A DNA stretch of 64,000 nt, from contig JAEZKA010000065.1 in the NCBI GenBank assembly GCA_023436225.1, positions 62,001 to 126,000 on the forward strand, read 5' to 3'. Shown piece after piece: positions 53,328 to 62,132 of the stretch. Source of the stretch: Bacillota bacterium. GTDB lineage: Bacteria > Bacillota > Clostridia > Lachnospirales > Lachnospiraceae. Within the stretch, counting starts at the first letter, position 1. Each line of letters begins with the position of its first letter. The notes below the pieces were generated by a model. That model was not told where the DNA came from. It worked only from the letters and a program-made list of their open reading frames with translations, and searched no databases. The position numbers and the translations under genes were made by a program.

Positions 53328-54191
53328 CTACCTTTCCTCTGTTTTTAAGACTTTATTCTGAACAAATATCATAATTGCCAAAATAATTAATACCATAACC
53401 TCTACGGTTGCACCATAGCCTAAATTGTAATTTTGGAAAGCTGAGGTATATAGATATTGAACCATAGTAAGTGTAGCAGTGCCTGGTCCACCTTTCGTCA
53501 TTACAAAGATTTGATCAAAGAGTTGAACAACATTAACTAATGTTAAGGTAACTACCATTGATGTTACCGAACTAAGTAAAGGAAGTGTGATTTTGAAAAA
53601 TGTCTTAATCTTTGTAGCTCCGTCGATCTGAGCTGCTTCATATAACTCCCTTGGTATCCCTTGCAATCCAGCTAAGAATAGAACCATGTTATATCCTAGA
53701 TAAGACCAAATTACAACTATGGATACCGATAACATTGCCATCTTTTCATCGGTTAACCAATATACTGTTGAACCACCCAGTTTTTTGATGTAATAGTTTA
53801 AGATACCAAAGTTGTTATCGTATAACCAAGTCCACATAATACCAACAACCGCCGGTATTAATACATAAGGTATAATCGAAATCGCTCTCGCGGCATTTTT
53901 AAACTTCATCTTTTGATTCAGCAGCAATGCGAGAAGCAAGCTACCACAGATTAATATTGGCAATATGATTATGAAAAACTTAAATGTGTTAATTACTGAA
54001 ATATAAAAATAATCATCTTTGAATAGTTTAATAAAATTATCGAATTTAATAAAACGAGGCTTGGATGCTAACTTCCAATTTGTTAAGCTAATAAATAATC
54101 CAGCAATACTCGGTCCTAATCGAAAGATAAAGAATATTGTAAGATATGGAAACAGAAATAATGCTGCATATTTACCTTGTTTCTTTTTCAA
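53328..54191 (-). CDS. Sugar ABC transporter permease (MalF type)
   Basis: About 287 residues, six membrane segments. EAA loop ELYEAAQIDGATKIKTFFKITLPLL. I choose the TTG at 54191 because GGAGGGGG lies a few nt before it; the GTG at 54227 has no site and would place that sequence inside the coding region. It is 10 nt before the MalG-type gene. Confidence 0.85.
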   Translation of the reverse strand: MKKKQGKYAALFLFPYLTIFFIFRLGPSIAGLFISLTNWKLASKPRFIKFDNFIKLFKDDYFYISVINTFKFFIIILPILICGSLLLALLLNQKMKFKNAARAISIIPYVLIPAVVGIMWTWLYDNNFGILNYYIKKLGGSTVYWLTDEKMAMLSVSIVVIWSYLGYNMVLFLAGLQGIPRELYEAAQIDGATKIKTFFKITLPLLSSVTSMVVTLTLVNVVQLFDQIFVMTKGGPGTATLTMVQYLYTSAFQNYNLGYGATVEVMVLIILAIMIFVQNKVLKTEER

Positions 54192-54259
54192 TTTGCCCCC
54201 TCCAATCTTATTTGATGCGGACTTCACTATGGTTGCAAATAATAATAGAATATAATAAA

Positions 54260-54317
54260 TAGTGCATCTTAGTCTTTCTCACGAATTCAATGGAAGAGAA
54301 ATCTGTAAGATGCACTA
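54260..54317. terminator. Hairpin between the binding protein and permease genes
   Basis: TAGTGCATCTTA (54260-54271) and TAAGATGCACTA (54306-54317) are exact complements with a 34-nt loop. Such hairpins after solute-binding genes let the binding protein be made in excess of the permeases. Confidence 0.6.
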
Positions 54318-54395
54318 CTTATCGATTTACAATATAAATTTATTCAATTTTACGCATAAAAGATGAACCGGAAAACGAGTTCACTTTTTCATGAG

Positions 54396-55739
54396 TTATT
54401 GTTCCTTTAATACCGTATTTACATCATTTTCAAATTGTTTTACGATATCAGCAGCATTCTTATTGTTTAAAGTAGCATCCTGAGCCAAGGTTAAGATAGG
54501 GCTAGGTGCACTGGATGAGAAAATTGATACTGCTTTTTTATGCGCCGGTATGAATTTAACATAATCCATTTCTTTGTAAAATGCATCAATACCTTTTAAT
54601 TTCTGTGAGGCTTCCTGTGCTTTTACATTCGCAGGAATCTGACCGGATAAAGCCCAATCCGCAGAATTTTCAGCCATCCAGGTAACAAACTCTTTTGCAG
54701 CTGCTATCCTACTTTCATCCTTAATTCCGGAAGGGAAGGCTAATAATTCACTAGCGCCCCATACTGCTTTCTGATCAAATACCTTAGGGTATTCAGCAGT
54801 TCCCCAATTGAAGGCTACTTGACTCATACCGGATAACTGCCAGTTTCCATCAATAATCATTGCTACATTTCCAGCCTTAAAATCATCAATTGCTGACTTC
54901 TCACCAACGGGGGTAACATGATATTTATAGATTAAGTCTTCGATGAATGTAATTGCTTTTGAAGTCTTATCTACATCAAGCTTTAATTCTGTCATATCCG
55001 CAGTTAATGGATTGTATCCCTGTTGATTCATTAATCCGTATATTTGATAAAATCCATGATGATTCTGTAAAAATCCAAAACCGTATTGAACAATCTTAGA
55101 AGAGTCAAAGCCCTTTTCTGAAGCGTTTTTGCCATTGGAATCAATGGTTAACTTCATAGCAGTATCAATTAATTCATCTCCTGTAGTAGGAGGATTCTTA
55201 ATTCCCGCTTTATCGAGCAGATCTTGATTGTAATAAAGTGCATGCATATTGATATCGATAGGAACGCCATATTGAACTCCATTGTAAATAGTTCCATTCC
55301 AAGCAGTCTCTACATAATCTGCTTTATTAAGTCCCAAAGCAGTAATTTGTTCTGCACTCAGAACTCCCATATCAACAAATTGTCCCATTTCAAAAGTATG
55401 CATAGCTACCACATCTGGTGTAGCGCCCACTTGGTAATCCGCTAAGAATTTGGTAAACATTTCACTCCATTGTAATGAAGTGAATTCTACGGTGATATTG
55501 TTTTGGCTCGCATTAAATTTATCAACCAAAGCACTCATCTTTTCCAAGTCAGCACCAGTCCAACCACCATAGAACTTAAGAGTAACCGGTTTAGATACCT
55601 GCTTTGTTGCTTCAGGTGCTGCTGTTGTTGGTGTGTTGTTTGTGTTTGTGCCTGATGGTTCTGTGTTTTTCTTACCACATCCTGCAACCATTGCCATAAC
55701 AAGCATTAGGCAAATGATTAATTTCATAGCTTTTTTCAT
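54396..55739 (-). CDS. Extracellular solute-binding lipoprotein of the ABC importer
   Basis: 447 residues. Lipoprotein signal with lipobox VAGC (Cys21) after a hydrophobic stretch, then a Thr/Asn/Pro-rich linker (25-45). Family 1 binding-protein fold: LKFYGGWTGADLEKMSALVDKF, DVVAMHTFEMGQFVD and GVPIDINMHALYYNQDLLDKAGI. It captures the sugar outside the cell for the two permeases. GGAGG precedes the ATG. Confidence 0.92.
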   Translation of the reverse strand: MKKAMKLIICLMLVMAMVAGCGKKNTEPSGTNTNNTPTTAAPEATKQVSKPVTLKFYGGWTGADLEKMSALVDKFNASQNNITVEFTSLQWSEMFTKFLADYQVGATPDVVAMHTFEMGQFVDMGVLSAEQITALGLNKADYVETAWNGTIYNGVQYGVPIDINMHALYYNQDLLDKAGIKNPPTTGDELIDTAMKLTIDSNGKNASEKGFDSSKIVQYGFGFLQNHHGFYQIYGLMNQQGYNPLTADMTELKLDVDKTSKAITFIEDLIYKYHVTPVGEKSAIDDFKAGNVAMIIDGNWQLSGMSQVAFNWGTAEYPKVFDQKAVWGASELLAFPSGIKDESRIAAAKEFVTWMAENSADWALSGQIPANVKAQEASQKLKGIDAFYKEMDYVKFIPAHKKAVSIFSSSAPSPILTLAQDATLNNKNAADIVKQFENDVNTVLKEQ

Positions 55740-55798
55740 ACAATACCTCCTATATTTTTTTAATTAGTATATCTAAAACTAAGATATTTATTAATATC

Positions 55799-56746
55799 TT
55801 AATTATTTAGATCATTAAGTCTGCTATTTTTCTCATATAGCAGTTGGGTTATCTTATCCGTAAGTAGATTTAATTGAACTACTTCATCTTGAATCGTTGC
55901 ATTAATGAAACTCCTTGTAAATTTTCTTGTATAGGTACTAATCGGATATCCCATTAACTTGATTGCCAATTTTGCATTTTCCGGATAATTTTTCAGTTCA
56001 ATAAAAGAACACATCGTCAATACCGCCTGCAACCACGAAGCAGTATCGGGATCTTTATTCCAATTATTTACCAACCAGCTATATAGCTGTGGCTGAAAGT
56101 TAGCCATAACTCCACTATATCCTGCAGCTCCATCTTTTAAGCTTTCCAGTAACGTAGCTGTATTGGCATTATACAATTTCATACAAGAGCCTTCTAATTG
56201 ATGAATTCTCCGTTTGATCTCTTTTGCATCACAACAGGTATCTTTGATGAAATAGAATCTCTTTGTTTGAATACAAAAATCAATAACCTTTTCTGTCAGA
56301 AGCCTTTTATATGGATATGGGCATTCATAAATACCAAGAGGAATATTCTCTGGTAATTCTTTTAGTATTACCTTCAAATTCTTTATTAATACCTCATCAT
56401 CCTCATCTTCTTTGGCAAGGATTGAACTGATCAGTACAATTGCATCTACGCCTGTTGCAGCAATCTGCTTAAGCTCTTCAATCTGGTCACCTAAGCCACT
56501 GGATACATGACCTGATGCAAGTACCGGAACTGTTGAATGTTCCTTTATAAATCTGGCTAACTGAACTCTTTCCTCTAATGATAGATAAAACATTTCGCTA
56601 GATTGGCATATCGCGAATAAGCCTGTAGAGCCATTCTTTATATACCATTCAATTAATTGTTGTAATGCCTTATAATCAATTTCTCCTTGGTCATTAAATG
56701 GTGTTAGCATTACCGGCCAAATACCATTTTGTAATTCATAACTCAT
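55799..56746 (-). CDS. DapA/NanA-family aldolase
   Basis: 315 residues, class I aldolase barrel. GIWPVMLTPFNDQGEIDYKAL at the N-terminus; the Schiff-base Lys is in FYFIKDTCCD; the Tyr in GIYECPYPYKR. Members include N-acetylneuraminate lyase and 2-keto-3-deoxy sugar-acid aldolases; the exact substrate is not clear. The ATG at 56746 is favoured by AAAGGATGG about 7 nt before it. First gene of the ABC transporter operon, with the IclR operator upstream. Confidence 0.85.
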   Translation of the reverse strand: MSYELQNGIWPVMLTPFNDQGEIDYKALQQLIEWYIKNGSTGLFAICQSSEMFYLSLEERVQLARFIKEHSTVPVLASGHVSSGLGDQIEELKQIAATGVDAIVLISSILAKEDEDDEVLIKNLKVILKELPENIPLGIYECPYPYKRLLTEKVIDFCIQTKRFYFIKDTCCDAKEIKRRIHQLEGSCMKLYNANTATLLESLKDGAAGYSGVMANFQPQLYSWLVNNWNKDPDTASWLQAVLTMCSFIELKNYPENAKLAIKLMGYPISTYTRKFTRSFINATIQDEVVQLNLLTDKITQLLYEKNSRLNDLNN

Positions 56747-56813
56747 AAAAACCATCCTTTCATTCTTTAAATTACTACTGATATTTCTCTTAAAAAACTT
56801 TTAATAATATATC

Positions 56814-56838
56814 GTTCTGTATATCAGAACACTGTTCT
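56814..56838. promoter_or_regulatory. Predicted IclR operator of the transporter operon
   Basis: GTTCT, six bases, then CAGAACACTGTTCT. The last part is an inverted repeat AGAACA-C-TGTTCT. It shares the pattern with 57693-57717 in front of the iclR gene; see that entry. Confidence 0.6.
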
Positions 56839-56855
56839 ATATTTACTATTTTTTT

Positions 56856-56893
56856 TTAGCAATATTATATATGCGAGTATATAATATTGCTAA
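56856..56893. repeat. 16-bp perfect palindrome upstream of the aldolase gene
   Basis: Arms TTAGCAATATTATATA (56856-56871) and the exact complement (56878-56893), six-base centre. It follows the iclR stop by 22 nt, but on that strand it is followed by A, not T, so it is not a simple terminator; it may instead be a regulatory site or part of a promoter. Confidence 0.5.
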
Positions 56894-56914
56894 TATTTCC
56901 AACTTTAATAATAC

Positions 56915-57676
56915 CTATGCTAAATACTCTTGAATTCTTTTTGCATACTTTTTCATCAAAACAGATAATTCAATAATTCTTTTATCATCGAATCGTAAAG
57001 AAGGGCCGCTAACGCTAAAAGCTCCTTCCAGTGTTCCTTTCTTGCCAAATAAAGGTACCGCAACGCATTTTATTCCATATTCGTGCTCCATGTTATCAAT
57101 TGCATATCCATTTTGTCTAATCTCTACTAGCTGTCTTAAAAGCTCATTTTTATCACATATTGTCTGTTCCGTATATGATATTAGTTCCTTACTTAGATAA
57201 GTTTCCACAAGATCTTTTGGTAGATAAGCCATCATTGCTTTGCCAATACCGGTGCAATACATTAAGGCTCTTTCTCCCAAGATAGAACGCATCATGTTGA
57301 TATCCTCTCCCGGATGATAAGCATCCAGATATAGGACACTATCTTCGTAGGCTACTCCAAGATATACGCTCTCTTTTGTCAAATTAGATAATTCCTGCAA
57401 ATAAGGCATCGCAATATTTTTAATAGAATACCGGTCTCCTATGGTTCGGCTTAGTTCAAAGATCTTGATACCAATGCGGTAACGTCCTGTATCTTGATCC
57501 TGCTCTAGATAACCAAGTGTTTTTAATGTTGTAAGAATGCTGTGTACATTACTTTTATATAAGCCAAGCTTTTCACTGATTTCAGTAACACCCAAAGCAG
57601 GTTTATCAATAAAACACTCTAACACCGAAAAAGCCTTTCCTACACTTTTCAGCTTTACCTCATCTCGGTCTTCCAT
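56915..57676 (-). CDS. IclR-family transcriptional regulator
   Basis: 253 residues. Winged HTH: SVGKAFSVLECFIDKPALGVTEISEKLGLYKSNVHSILTTLKTLGYL. C-terminal effector domain: SVYLGVAYEDSVLYLDAY, ALMYCTGIGKAMMAYLP and GIKCVAVPLFGKKGTLEGAFSVSGPS. The ATG at 57676 follows GGGAG. It probably controls itself and the neighbouring operon by the two shared sites. Confidence 0.88.
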   Translation of the reverse strand: MEDRDEVKLKSVGKAFSVLECFIDKPALGVTEISEKLGLYKSNVHSILTTLKTLGYLEQDQDTGRYRIGIKIFELSRTIGDRYSIKNIAMPYLQELSNLTKESVYLGVAYEDSVLYLDAYHPGEDINMMRSILGERALMYCTGIGKAMMAYLPKDLVETYLSKELISYTEQTICDKNELLRQLVEIRQNGYAIDNMEHEYGIKCVAVPLFGKKGTLEGAFSVSGPSLRFDDKRIIELSVLMKKYAKRIQEYLA

Positions 57677-57692
57677 ATACACTCCCATTTCC

Positions 57693-57717
57693 GTTCTAAT
57701 ATACAGAACATTGTTCT
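57693..57717. promoter_or_regulatory. Predicted IclR operator at its own promoter
   Basis: GTTCT, six bases, then CAGAACATTGTTCT: the same pattern as 56814-56838 with one change outside the spacer. It starts just downstream of the predicted transcription start. Confidence 0.65.
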
Positions 57718-57728
57718 TTTTTATTTAT

Positions 57729-57757
57729 ATTATATTACTTTTAAATATATCTGTCAA
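57729..57757 (-). promoter_or_regulatory. Consensus promoter of the iclR gene
   Basis: Minus strand: TTGACA (57757-57752), a 17-nt spacer and TATAAT (57734-57729). Perfect boxes. Transcription would start near 57722, so the operator lies at the start of the transcript. Confidence 0.75.
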
Positions 57758-57868
57758 ACAAATTTCATCATTGATTGTGCATTTGTTCTTGTATAACGCT
57801 ATTTTCCATGGGTTTATTGTACATTTTTACATTACTCCGGTAATTCTATATTTTTTTTTTATGATATC

Positions 57869-57909
57869 AAAAAAAAGAACACCAATTAGGATTTGTGTAC
57901 CTAATTGGT
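57869..57909 (-). terminator. Terminator of the chemoreceptor gene
   Basis: ACCAATTAGG (57881-57890) and CCTAATTGGT (57900-57909) with a 9-nt loop; on the minus strand a run of eight T near 57870-57877 follows. Confidence 0.8.
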
Positions 57910-57921
57910 ATTCCATTGTAT

Positions 57922-59736
57922 CTACTCATTAAGTTTAAATATTTTTATGCTCTCTATCAGTGAATTTGACATACGCCTTAACTCAGATGCTTTTTCTGCT
58001 ATTGTCCCAATGGTTTCGTTTAACTCCGTTGCAGAAGCTGTGGTTTCTTCTGTACTGGCTGCATTTTCCTCACTAATGGCTGATAAGGACTCGATTATAG
58101 CTACCAACAATTGTCTTTGAGAATCTAATATCATAATCTTGTCATAAATGCTTTCAATGCTGCTGCCAGACTCATCTACTCCGTTTCTAACAACTTCAAA
58201 TTGACTTCTTGTATCATCCAGATTACTCTTTTGGTCATAGATGATTTCTTTAACGCTCCCAACAACCTCAAGTGATTTTTGAGATTCCTCCAGCAATTTG
58301 TCTAGGATCTCTTCTATTTCTTTCGTCGATCTTGCGGAACGATCTGCCAATTCCTTTATTTCACTAGCCACAACCCCAAAGCCCTTACCTTGTTCCCCTG
58401 CCCTTGCCGCTTCTATGGATGCATTTAAACTCAGTAGATTTGTCCTTTTTGCGATATCAGAGATTACATTCAGAGCCTTCTGAATCTCTTCCGCCGCCAA
58501 ATTGGTTGCTTCGGTCTGACGTACTATTTTTTCAATCGCCTTCATTGTATTATTGGCCGAGTTTTCCAATTTATCAGCGATTACATCAGCCTGCTGGCTA
58601 GCCTTACTGATATCTTCCGATCTTGACCTTAGTGTATTTACAGCATTCGATATATTACTGATTTCATTTCCTACTTCAATAATACTAAAATTCGCATTCT
58701 GCGTATCCTCCGCCTGGGATAACGCACCCTTCGATATATCGTCCATAGCCTTCACTACATCATCTACGGTTAACCTAGTCTTATTCGTACCTTGATCTAA
58801 TTCGTCAGCAAAGCTGCTCAAGCTTACAATGGATTGTACAATATTATTTAACATTTCTTTGATATCGTCCCTTAATCTTTCCATGGAGATACCAAGCTGT
58901 CCTATTTCATCTTTTCGATGTAAAAGCTTATGATTTATCTCAATTGTCAGATCTCCGTTGGCGATAACCTGCAATGCCTGTGATGCCTGACGGATATAGT
59001 TTGCTATTCGTCTTAAAACCAAGAATAACCCAATGCTGGTTAAAGCTGTGATAATAAATACAAATAACATCAGCTCATGAGTTGATTTTTCCACCATAGT
59101 ATCAATTAATTCACTATCCTTAGCTACGCCAAGGACGCCTAACACGGAACTCTCACCGATAATTGGTATGTAGTAAGCATAATGTGAATGTCCCTCTTCA
59201 ACAAGATTCTCGATAAAGCATTCACCAGCATCCTCAATTACCTTTCTTTTGACTTCATCTATCAATATAGTACCGATCGCTCTCCCCTCAGAAGCATCTA
59301 CGAAAGAGGTCGCAATTCTCTGATCACCCCAATAAATACTGATGTCTATTCCGGTTTCTTCATTCAGTGTATCCATAATAGTCATCGCATTAATATTCAC
59401 TACCGTAGCAGAGCTTACCGCATCCGTTGCTTCGGCGGTGGCAGAGCTTACCGCATCTAAGCCTGATTCAGTATCCATTTTAATTTTTTCAAAATCCCCT
59501 CGATACAACACATAATACGCATTCTTAAGTGTATAAGCTGTATTCCTGAGGGATTCTCTCTCTCTTTCTCTAATACACTGCCCTGTATTGATCGAAGTAT
59601 ATATTAATGTAACTCCTCCCAATAAGAATAACATTCCGACCGCTATAACAGTAAGTTTTATAGCTATACTGATATTCTTAGTCTTAGTCGCTATGTTATC
59701 ACCATTATTGTGAGACAATTTAAAAAGCCTTAACAT
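57922..59736 (-). CDS. Methyl-accepting chemotaxis protein with Cache-like sensor
   Basis: 604 residues. First membrane segment near 24-48, then a sensor domain to about 220 that resembles single-Cache/sCache sequences (ETGIDISIYWGDQRIATSF, YYIPIIGESSVLGVLGVAKD), second membrane segment about 222-245, HAMP, then the signalling hairpin with ANLAAEEIQKALNVISDIAKRTNLLSLNASIEAARAGEQGKGF and EIKELADRSARSTKEI. It senses an external ligand and signals to CheA. An unusual stretch DAVSSAT-AEAT-DAVSSAT lies early in the sensor. The start at 59736 follows GAGGGG. Terminator follows. Confidence 0.92.
   Translation of the reverse strand: MLRLFKLSHNNGDNIATKTKNISIAIKLTVIAVGMLFLLGGVTLIYTSINTGQCIRERERESLRNTAYTLKNAYYVLYRGDFEKIKMDTESGLDAVSSATAEATDAVSSATVVNINAMTIMDTLNEETGIDISIYWGDQRIATSFVDASEGRAIGTILIDEVKRKVIEDAGECFIENLVEEGHSHYAYYIPIIGESSVLGVLGVAKDSELIDTMVEKSTHELMLFVFIITALTSIGLFLVLRRIANYIRQASQALQVIANGDLTIEINHKLLHRKDEIGQLGISMERLRDDIKEMLNNIVQSIVSLSSFADELDQGTNKTRLTVDDVVKAMDDISKGALSQAEDTQNANFSIIEVGNEISNISNAVNTLRSRSEDISKASQQADVIADKLENSANNTMKAIEKIVRQTEATNLAAEEIQKALNVISDIAKRTNLLSLNASIEAARAGEQGKGFGVVASEIKELADRSARSTKEIEEILDKLLEESQKSLEVVGSVKEIIYDQKSNLDDTRSQFEVVRNGVDESGSSIESIYDKIMILDSQRQLLVAIIESLSAISEENAASTEETTASATELNETIGTIAEKASELRRMSNSLIESIKIFKLNE
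59404..59457 (-). other. Tandem DAVSSAT motifs in the chemoreceptor sensor
   Basis: Codons for two copies of DAVSSAT (59457-59437 and 59424-59404), 33 nt apart and almost identical in DNA (GCAGAGCTTACCGCATC twice). The residues match the D-x-x-S-[GS]-A-T type of motif on which ApbE attaches FMN in extracytoplasmic proteins. Both lie outside the membrane by predicted topology. Confidence 0.5.
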
Positions 59737-59909
59737 TATTCCCCTCATTTCTGCATTGCTTTTTTATCTTCTGTAAGTTGAAGCATAATTAATATATATC
59801 TCTTTATTGAGTTCTAATCAATAGAACAATTGTTACCCAAACAAAAAAGCGTCCCTAAAGTCAAAACTTACACGAGATCAACTAAATTTATAGACTCTTT
59901 TTTATAACC

Positions 59910-60848
59910 TTATATTTTAATTCCACTGTATACACTTTGTATTTTCTTGACCAAATCCTTGGGGACTCTTTCATCCCGAATTATCACATCAAATATCTCA
60001 TAGCTTGTTAGGTAGTACATATCCTTATCCCGGTGTTGAACAATCATTAAGCTTAAGGCCTTTTGAAACCATTCAATTCCCTCTTCCTCCGATCCGATCT
60101 GATAATTAGCATAAGCCAAATAGAATAGGGTATGGTGTAAAAAAGAATGGTAACACATTTCATTCTGATATTGAAGCAGTTTAAGCGATTCCTCAATTAC
60201 CTCTTCCAATTCACCTGCCAAATAGTGCATTGTAATTATATTAATCTTAACCGTTACGATTACCTGTATATATTTCGCTATTTTCTCCTTCCCTTCTATT
60301 GTTTTATTGGCAAGCATGATAACCTCTCTTGTACTCTTTATATCACGTGCCATTTGATAGCAGGTTGATAATAAAACATAATAAAAGGCAAGACAGACAT
60401 CGTATATTCTCTTTTTATTTATTTGGGTAATAATTTTTTGAATGGAGGGTATGGAATTAACAAAATCCTCCTTCCCCAGAACCTGAATCATAAGATAATT
60501 AAGTTCAATTTCATATATCCATGGCTCTTTACCAAAGTCCGGTATTTGCTTGGCCTCCTCGGTTAGTTCCATCAAGGATACCAAGTCATTTTCTCTTCTT
60601 GATTTGTAAAACTTTTCTATGTAATAGCAAATCTGAATGGGGTTAACGCAATCAAGGTATAGGTGGTATTTAAACAAATCGACACCCATTCTATCACCTA
60701 ATAGCCTCGTAATTTCTGAGGATGGGGTTCTCTCTCCTTTTTCAATTAAATATAAATATTTGTCAGAACATATATTTTCTGACAAAGCTTTACGGCTCAT
60801 ATGTAGCATATTACGATGATCCTTTATTACATTACCAATATGGTTCAT
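59910..60848 (-). CDS. Rgg/PlcR-like helix-turn-helix regulator with TPR-type repeats
   Basis: 312 residues. HTH_3: NVIKDHRNMLHMSRKALSENICSDKYLYLIEKGERTP at 6-43. The rest is all helical with weakly TPR-like repeats, as in Rgg, PlcR and related regulators that may bind peptides. The ATG at 60848 follows GGAG. It is divergent from the LUD protein gene. Confidence 0.82.
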   Translation of the reverse strand: MNHIGNVIKDHRNMLHMSRKALSENICSDKYLYLIEKGERTPSSEITRLLGDRMGVDLFKYHLYLDCVNPIQICYYIEKFYKSRRENDLVSLMELTEEAKQIPDFGKEPWIYEIELNYLMIQVLGKEDFVNSIPSIQKIITQINKKRIYDVCLAFYYVLLSTCYQMARDIKSTREVIMLANKTIEGKEKIAKYIQVIVTVKINIITMHYLAGELEEVIEESLKLLQYQNEMCYHSFLHHTLFYLAYANYQIGSEEEGIEWFQKALSLMIVQHRDKDMYYLTSYEIFDVIIRDERVPKDLVKKIQSVYSGIKI

Positions 60849-60894
60849 TATTTTTCTCCGATTTTATCTTTAGTGATATACATCTAAATATAAC

Positions 60895-60908
60895 ATGTCA
60901 AATGACAT
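60895..60908. promoter_or_regulatory. Palindrome in the divergent spacer
   Basis: ATGTCA-AA-TGACAT, exact arms, between the Rgg-like and LUD genes. A possible regulator binding site. Confidence 0.4.
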
Positions 60909-60951
60909 AATTCAATGAAAAAGGATAAGCTCTTTAAAGGTTTCATTGTCT

Positions 60952-60980
60952 TTTACATTTTCGACAAAACATGTTATTAT
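60952..60980 (+). promoter_or_regulatory. Promoter of the LUD protein gene
   Basis: TTTACA (60952-60957), 17-nt spacer, TATTAT (60975-60980), 22 nt before the gene start. Confidence 0.5.
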
Positions 60981-61001
60981 AACAATGCAAAGGAGGCTAT
61001 C

Positions 61002-61619
61002 ATGAAACAGAAATTATCTAACTTAATCCATAATCTTAATAAGAATAATATGTCTGGCTTTTTTGTTAATACACGCGAAGAATTACTTCTTCTCATAGAA
61101 AATTTAATACCCCCTAGAACCTCTGTCGGATGCGGTGATTCAGTCACCCTTGAAGAAGCAGGAGTATACCAATTTCTAAGAGATGGTGATTACACTTTTT
61201 ACGATAAATTTGTTCCTGGACTCTCAAAAGAACAAAAACGAAAGATATACCTGGACAATTTTGGGGCTGATACGTTTATCACCAGTGCAAATGCCGTAAC
61301 TATGGATGGTGCAATCTTTAATATCGACGGAAACGGTAGCCGGGTAGCACCTATGTTATATGGTCCGAATCAGGTATTAATTGTTATCGGAATAAATAAA
61401 ATAACGAATGATGTGAATTCCGCAATTAATAGAGCAAGACAGATTGCTGCTCCCCTCGATGCAAAACGGTTAGGAAAGAAAACTCCCTGCACTTCTTTAC
61501 ATCGATGCATTGACTGTAAGCACGGAGAGAGAATCTGCAATGACTTCGTTTTAGTTACGGGACAATTTGTAAAAGACAGAATCAAAGTTATTATTATCAA
61601 CGAGAGCCTTGGATTTTAA
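61002..61619 (+). CDS. LUD-domain protein, lactate utilisation protein C-like
   Basis: 205 residues. SGFFVNTREELLLLIENLIPPRTSVGCGDSVTLEEAG, then ADTFITSANAVTMDGAIFNIDGNGSRVAPMLYGPNQVLIVIGINK and CTSLHRCIDCKHGERICNDFVLV. This is the stand-alone LUD/YkgG-like group with a Cys-rich C-terminal part, which could bind a metal cluster. No LutA or LutB genes are beside it. The ATG at 61002 follows AAAGGAGG. Confidence 0.85.
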   Translation: MKQKLSNLIHNLNKNNMSGFFVNTREELLLLIENLIPPRTSVGCGDSVTLEEAGVYQFLRDGDYTFYDKFVPGLSKEQKRKIYLDNFGADTFITSANAVTMDGAIFNIDGNGSRVAPMLYGPNQVLIVIGINKITNDVNSAINRARQIAAPLDAKRLGKKTPCTSLHRCIDCKHGERICNDFVLVTGQFVKDRIKVIIINESLGF

Positions 61620-61772
61620 TTGCATATATGTGAGCTTAATCCAATCCTCTCTCTCTTATGGAACAAATGAAGCATAAGCCACCGGTTCTTGAAACGAAAT
61701 GTATTTGTTAGAAGCATAGTGTACCTTACTCCCCTGCAAAATCATATATTAAGATTAAGAGGAGGGTTTATG

Positions 61773-62132
61773 ATGTGTACTGCTATTACATTGCAATCTA
61801 TGCAAGGGGAGAACTTCTTTGGGAGAACCATGGACTTTTCTCATCCGATTGAGCCTGGACTTTTTGTGCTTCCTAAATATCATCAATGGTATAGCCTTGT
61901 TACTAGTAAAAAATATACGAATCAATATAGCTTTATCAGCATGGGTCAAGAAATTGATGGAATGTTAGGCTTTTTTGATGGAGTAAACGAACGTGGGTTT
62001 GCTGCTGCTGTCTTATACTTTGCTGGTTATGCTTTTTATGATTTACCTACATCGGATAAAGAGATGATCGCATCTTTAGACTTTCTACATTACGCAACCA
62101 ATCTTTCTTGGAAGCATCGCTGTATGACTTGA
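61773..62132 (+). pseudogene. Broken choloylglycine hydrolase gene, 5' part
   Basis: 119 codons starting MCTAITLQSMQGENFFGRTMD, the Ntn-hydrolase N-terminus of bile salt hydrolase and penicillin V acylase, with Cys2 as the nucleophile. ISMGQEIDGMLGFFDGVNERGFAAAVLYFAGYAFY and LDFLHYATNL continue the family pattern. The family needs about 320 residues; here the frame stops at 62132 after SWKHRCMT. The 44 codons after this stop in the same frame are open but do not look like the missing part. GGAGGG precedes the ATG. Not functional in this form unless an intact copy lies elsewhere. Confidence 0.75.
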
